A stretch of DNA of 43,174 nt from Chryseobacterium sp. (GTDB lineage: Bacteria > Bacteroidota > Bacteroidia > Flavobacteriales > Weeksellaceae). Of the stretch, positions 43,069 through 43,174 are shown one piece after another; positions within the stretch are counted from its first letter, which is position 1; each line of letters starts with the position of its first letter. The position numbers were made by a program, and so were the translations under genes. A model generated the notes under the pieces. That model saw only the letters and a list, made by a program, of their open reading frames with translations. It made no database searches and was not told where the DNA came from. The DNA is taken from NCBI GenBank assembly GCA_027492795.1, contig JAPUEB010000039.1, positions 1 to 43,174 of the forward strand, read 5' to 3'.

Positions 43069-43095
43069 AATTCCAATTTTTATTGGGATTTTTTT
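43069..43095 (+). terminator. cphB terminator
   Basis: Stem AATTCCAAT / ATTGGGATT (one G-U pair) with a T loop and T-run. Seventy bases after the stop. Confidence 0.65.
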
Positions 43096-43174
43096 ATTAA
43101 TTTAAACCCTTAAAACCTCAAACTGATCTCTCATAAAATAAGTTGACGTAAAGTTTAGTTGATAACTTTTCTAG

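Noticed and set aside
1-43174. Insertion sequence or prophage
   Set aside because: No transposase, integrase or phage structural gene is visible on either strand; the repeats are small and non-coding.

Overview
The window looks like chromosome from a Flavobacteriia member, most likely Weeksellaceae of the Chryseobacterium/Kaistella type. The support is low G+C, promoters of the Bacteroidetes form TTG-N19/20-TAnnTTTG, almost no Shine-Dalgarno sequences, many SPII lipoproteins, a large single-chain PurL, LytS/LytTR signalling and many small palindromic intergenic repeats. The genus is an inference from protein resemblance. I see no prophage, transposase, rRNA or CRISPR array.

Layout. 1-4.0 kb: TonB-dependent receptor, an independent micro-transcript that could encode a 16-residue cationic peptide, a 7-TM protein, and a polysaccharide deacetylase lipoprotein broken by one in-frame TGA. 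4.3-11 kb: a UvrA paralogue lacking half of its first zinc site, a LytS-type kinase and LytTR regulator between two related repeat copies, and a YheT-type hydrolase. 11-15 kb: three tandem hairpins, tRNA-Arg(CCU), an M28 peptidase lipoprotein, an aminotransferase and an SPFH protein. 15-17 kb: a mazE-mazF-dgt operon with overlapping genes and a palindrome in its promoter. 17-24.3 kb: a calcium-repeat lipoprotein, gcvP, a cysteine-rich 50-residue gene with a textbook promoter, a tail-anchored J-domain protein, an 850-bp nest of repeats, and dnaN. 24.6-31.1 kb: dagK, purL, a DUF6398-type gene bracketed by hairpin arrays, and purB. 31.3-38 kb: DUF4197, DUF493, an epimerase, a deoxynucleoside kinase/small membrane protein/ArsC-like operon, a glutamine cyclotransferase, and a VOC/oxidoreductase pair. 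38-43 kb: a cyanophycin locus with a putative ATP-grasp protein, cyanophycin synthetase and cyanophycinase.

How the genes fit together. The clearest pathway unit is the cyanophycin locus, where synthetase and cyanophycinase are divergent and an ATP-grasp-like protein converges on the synthetase. Nucleotide metabolism recurs in purL, purB, dgt and the deoxynucleoside kinase. The most unusual operon is the toxin-antitoxin pair translationally coupled to the dNTPase. The intergenic spaces carry several repeat families: (i) inverted arms each built from a doubled 8-9-mer word, (ii) GGCTAAAGCC-type mini-hairpin arrays followed by CCTATTGAT, (iii) CTTCGACTnCGCTCAG-type repeats, apparently including an inverted pair inside purL coding sequence, and (iv) word-like short tandem repeats beside start or stop codons.
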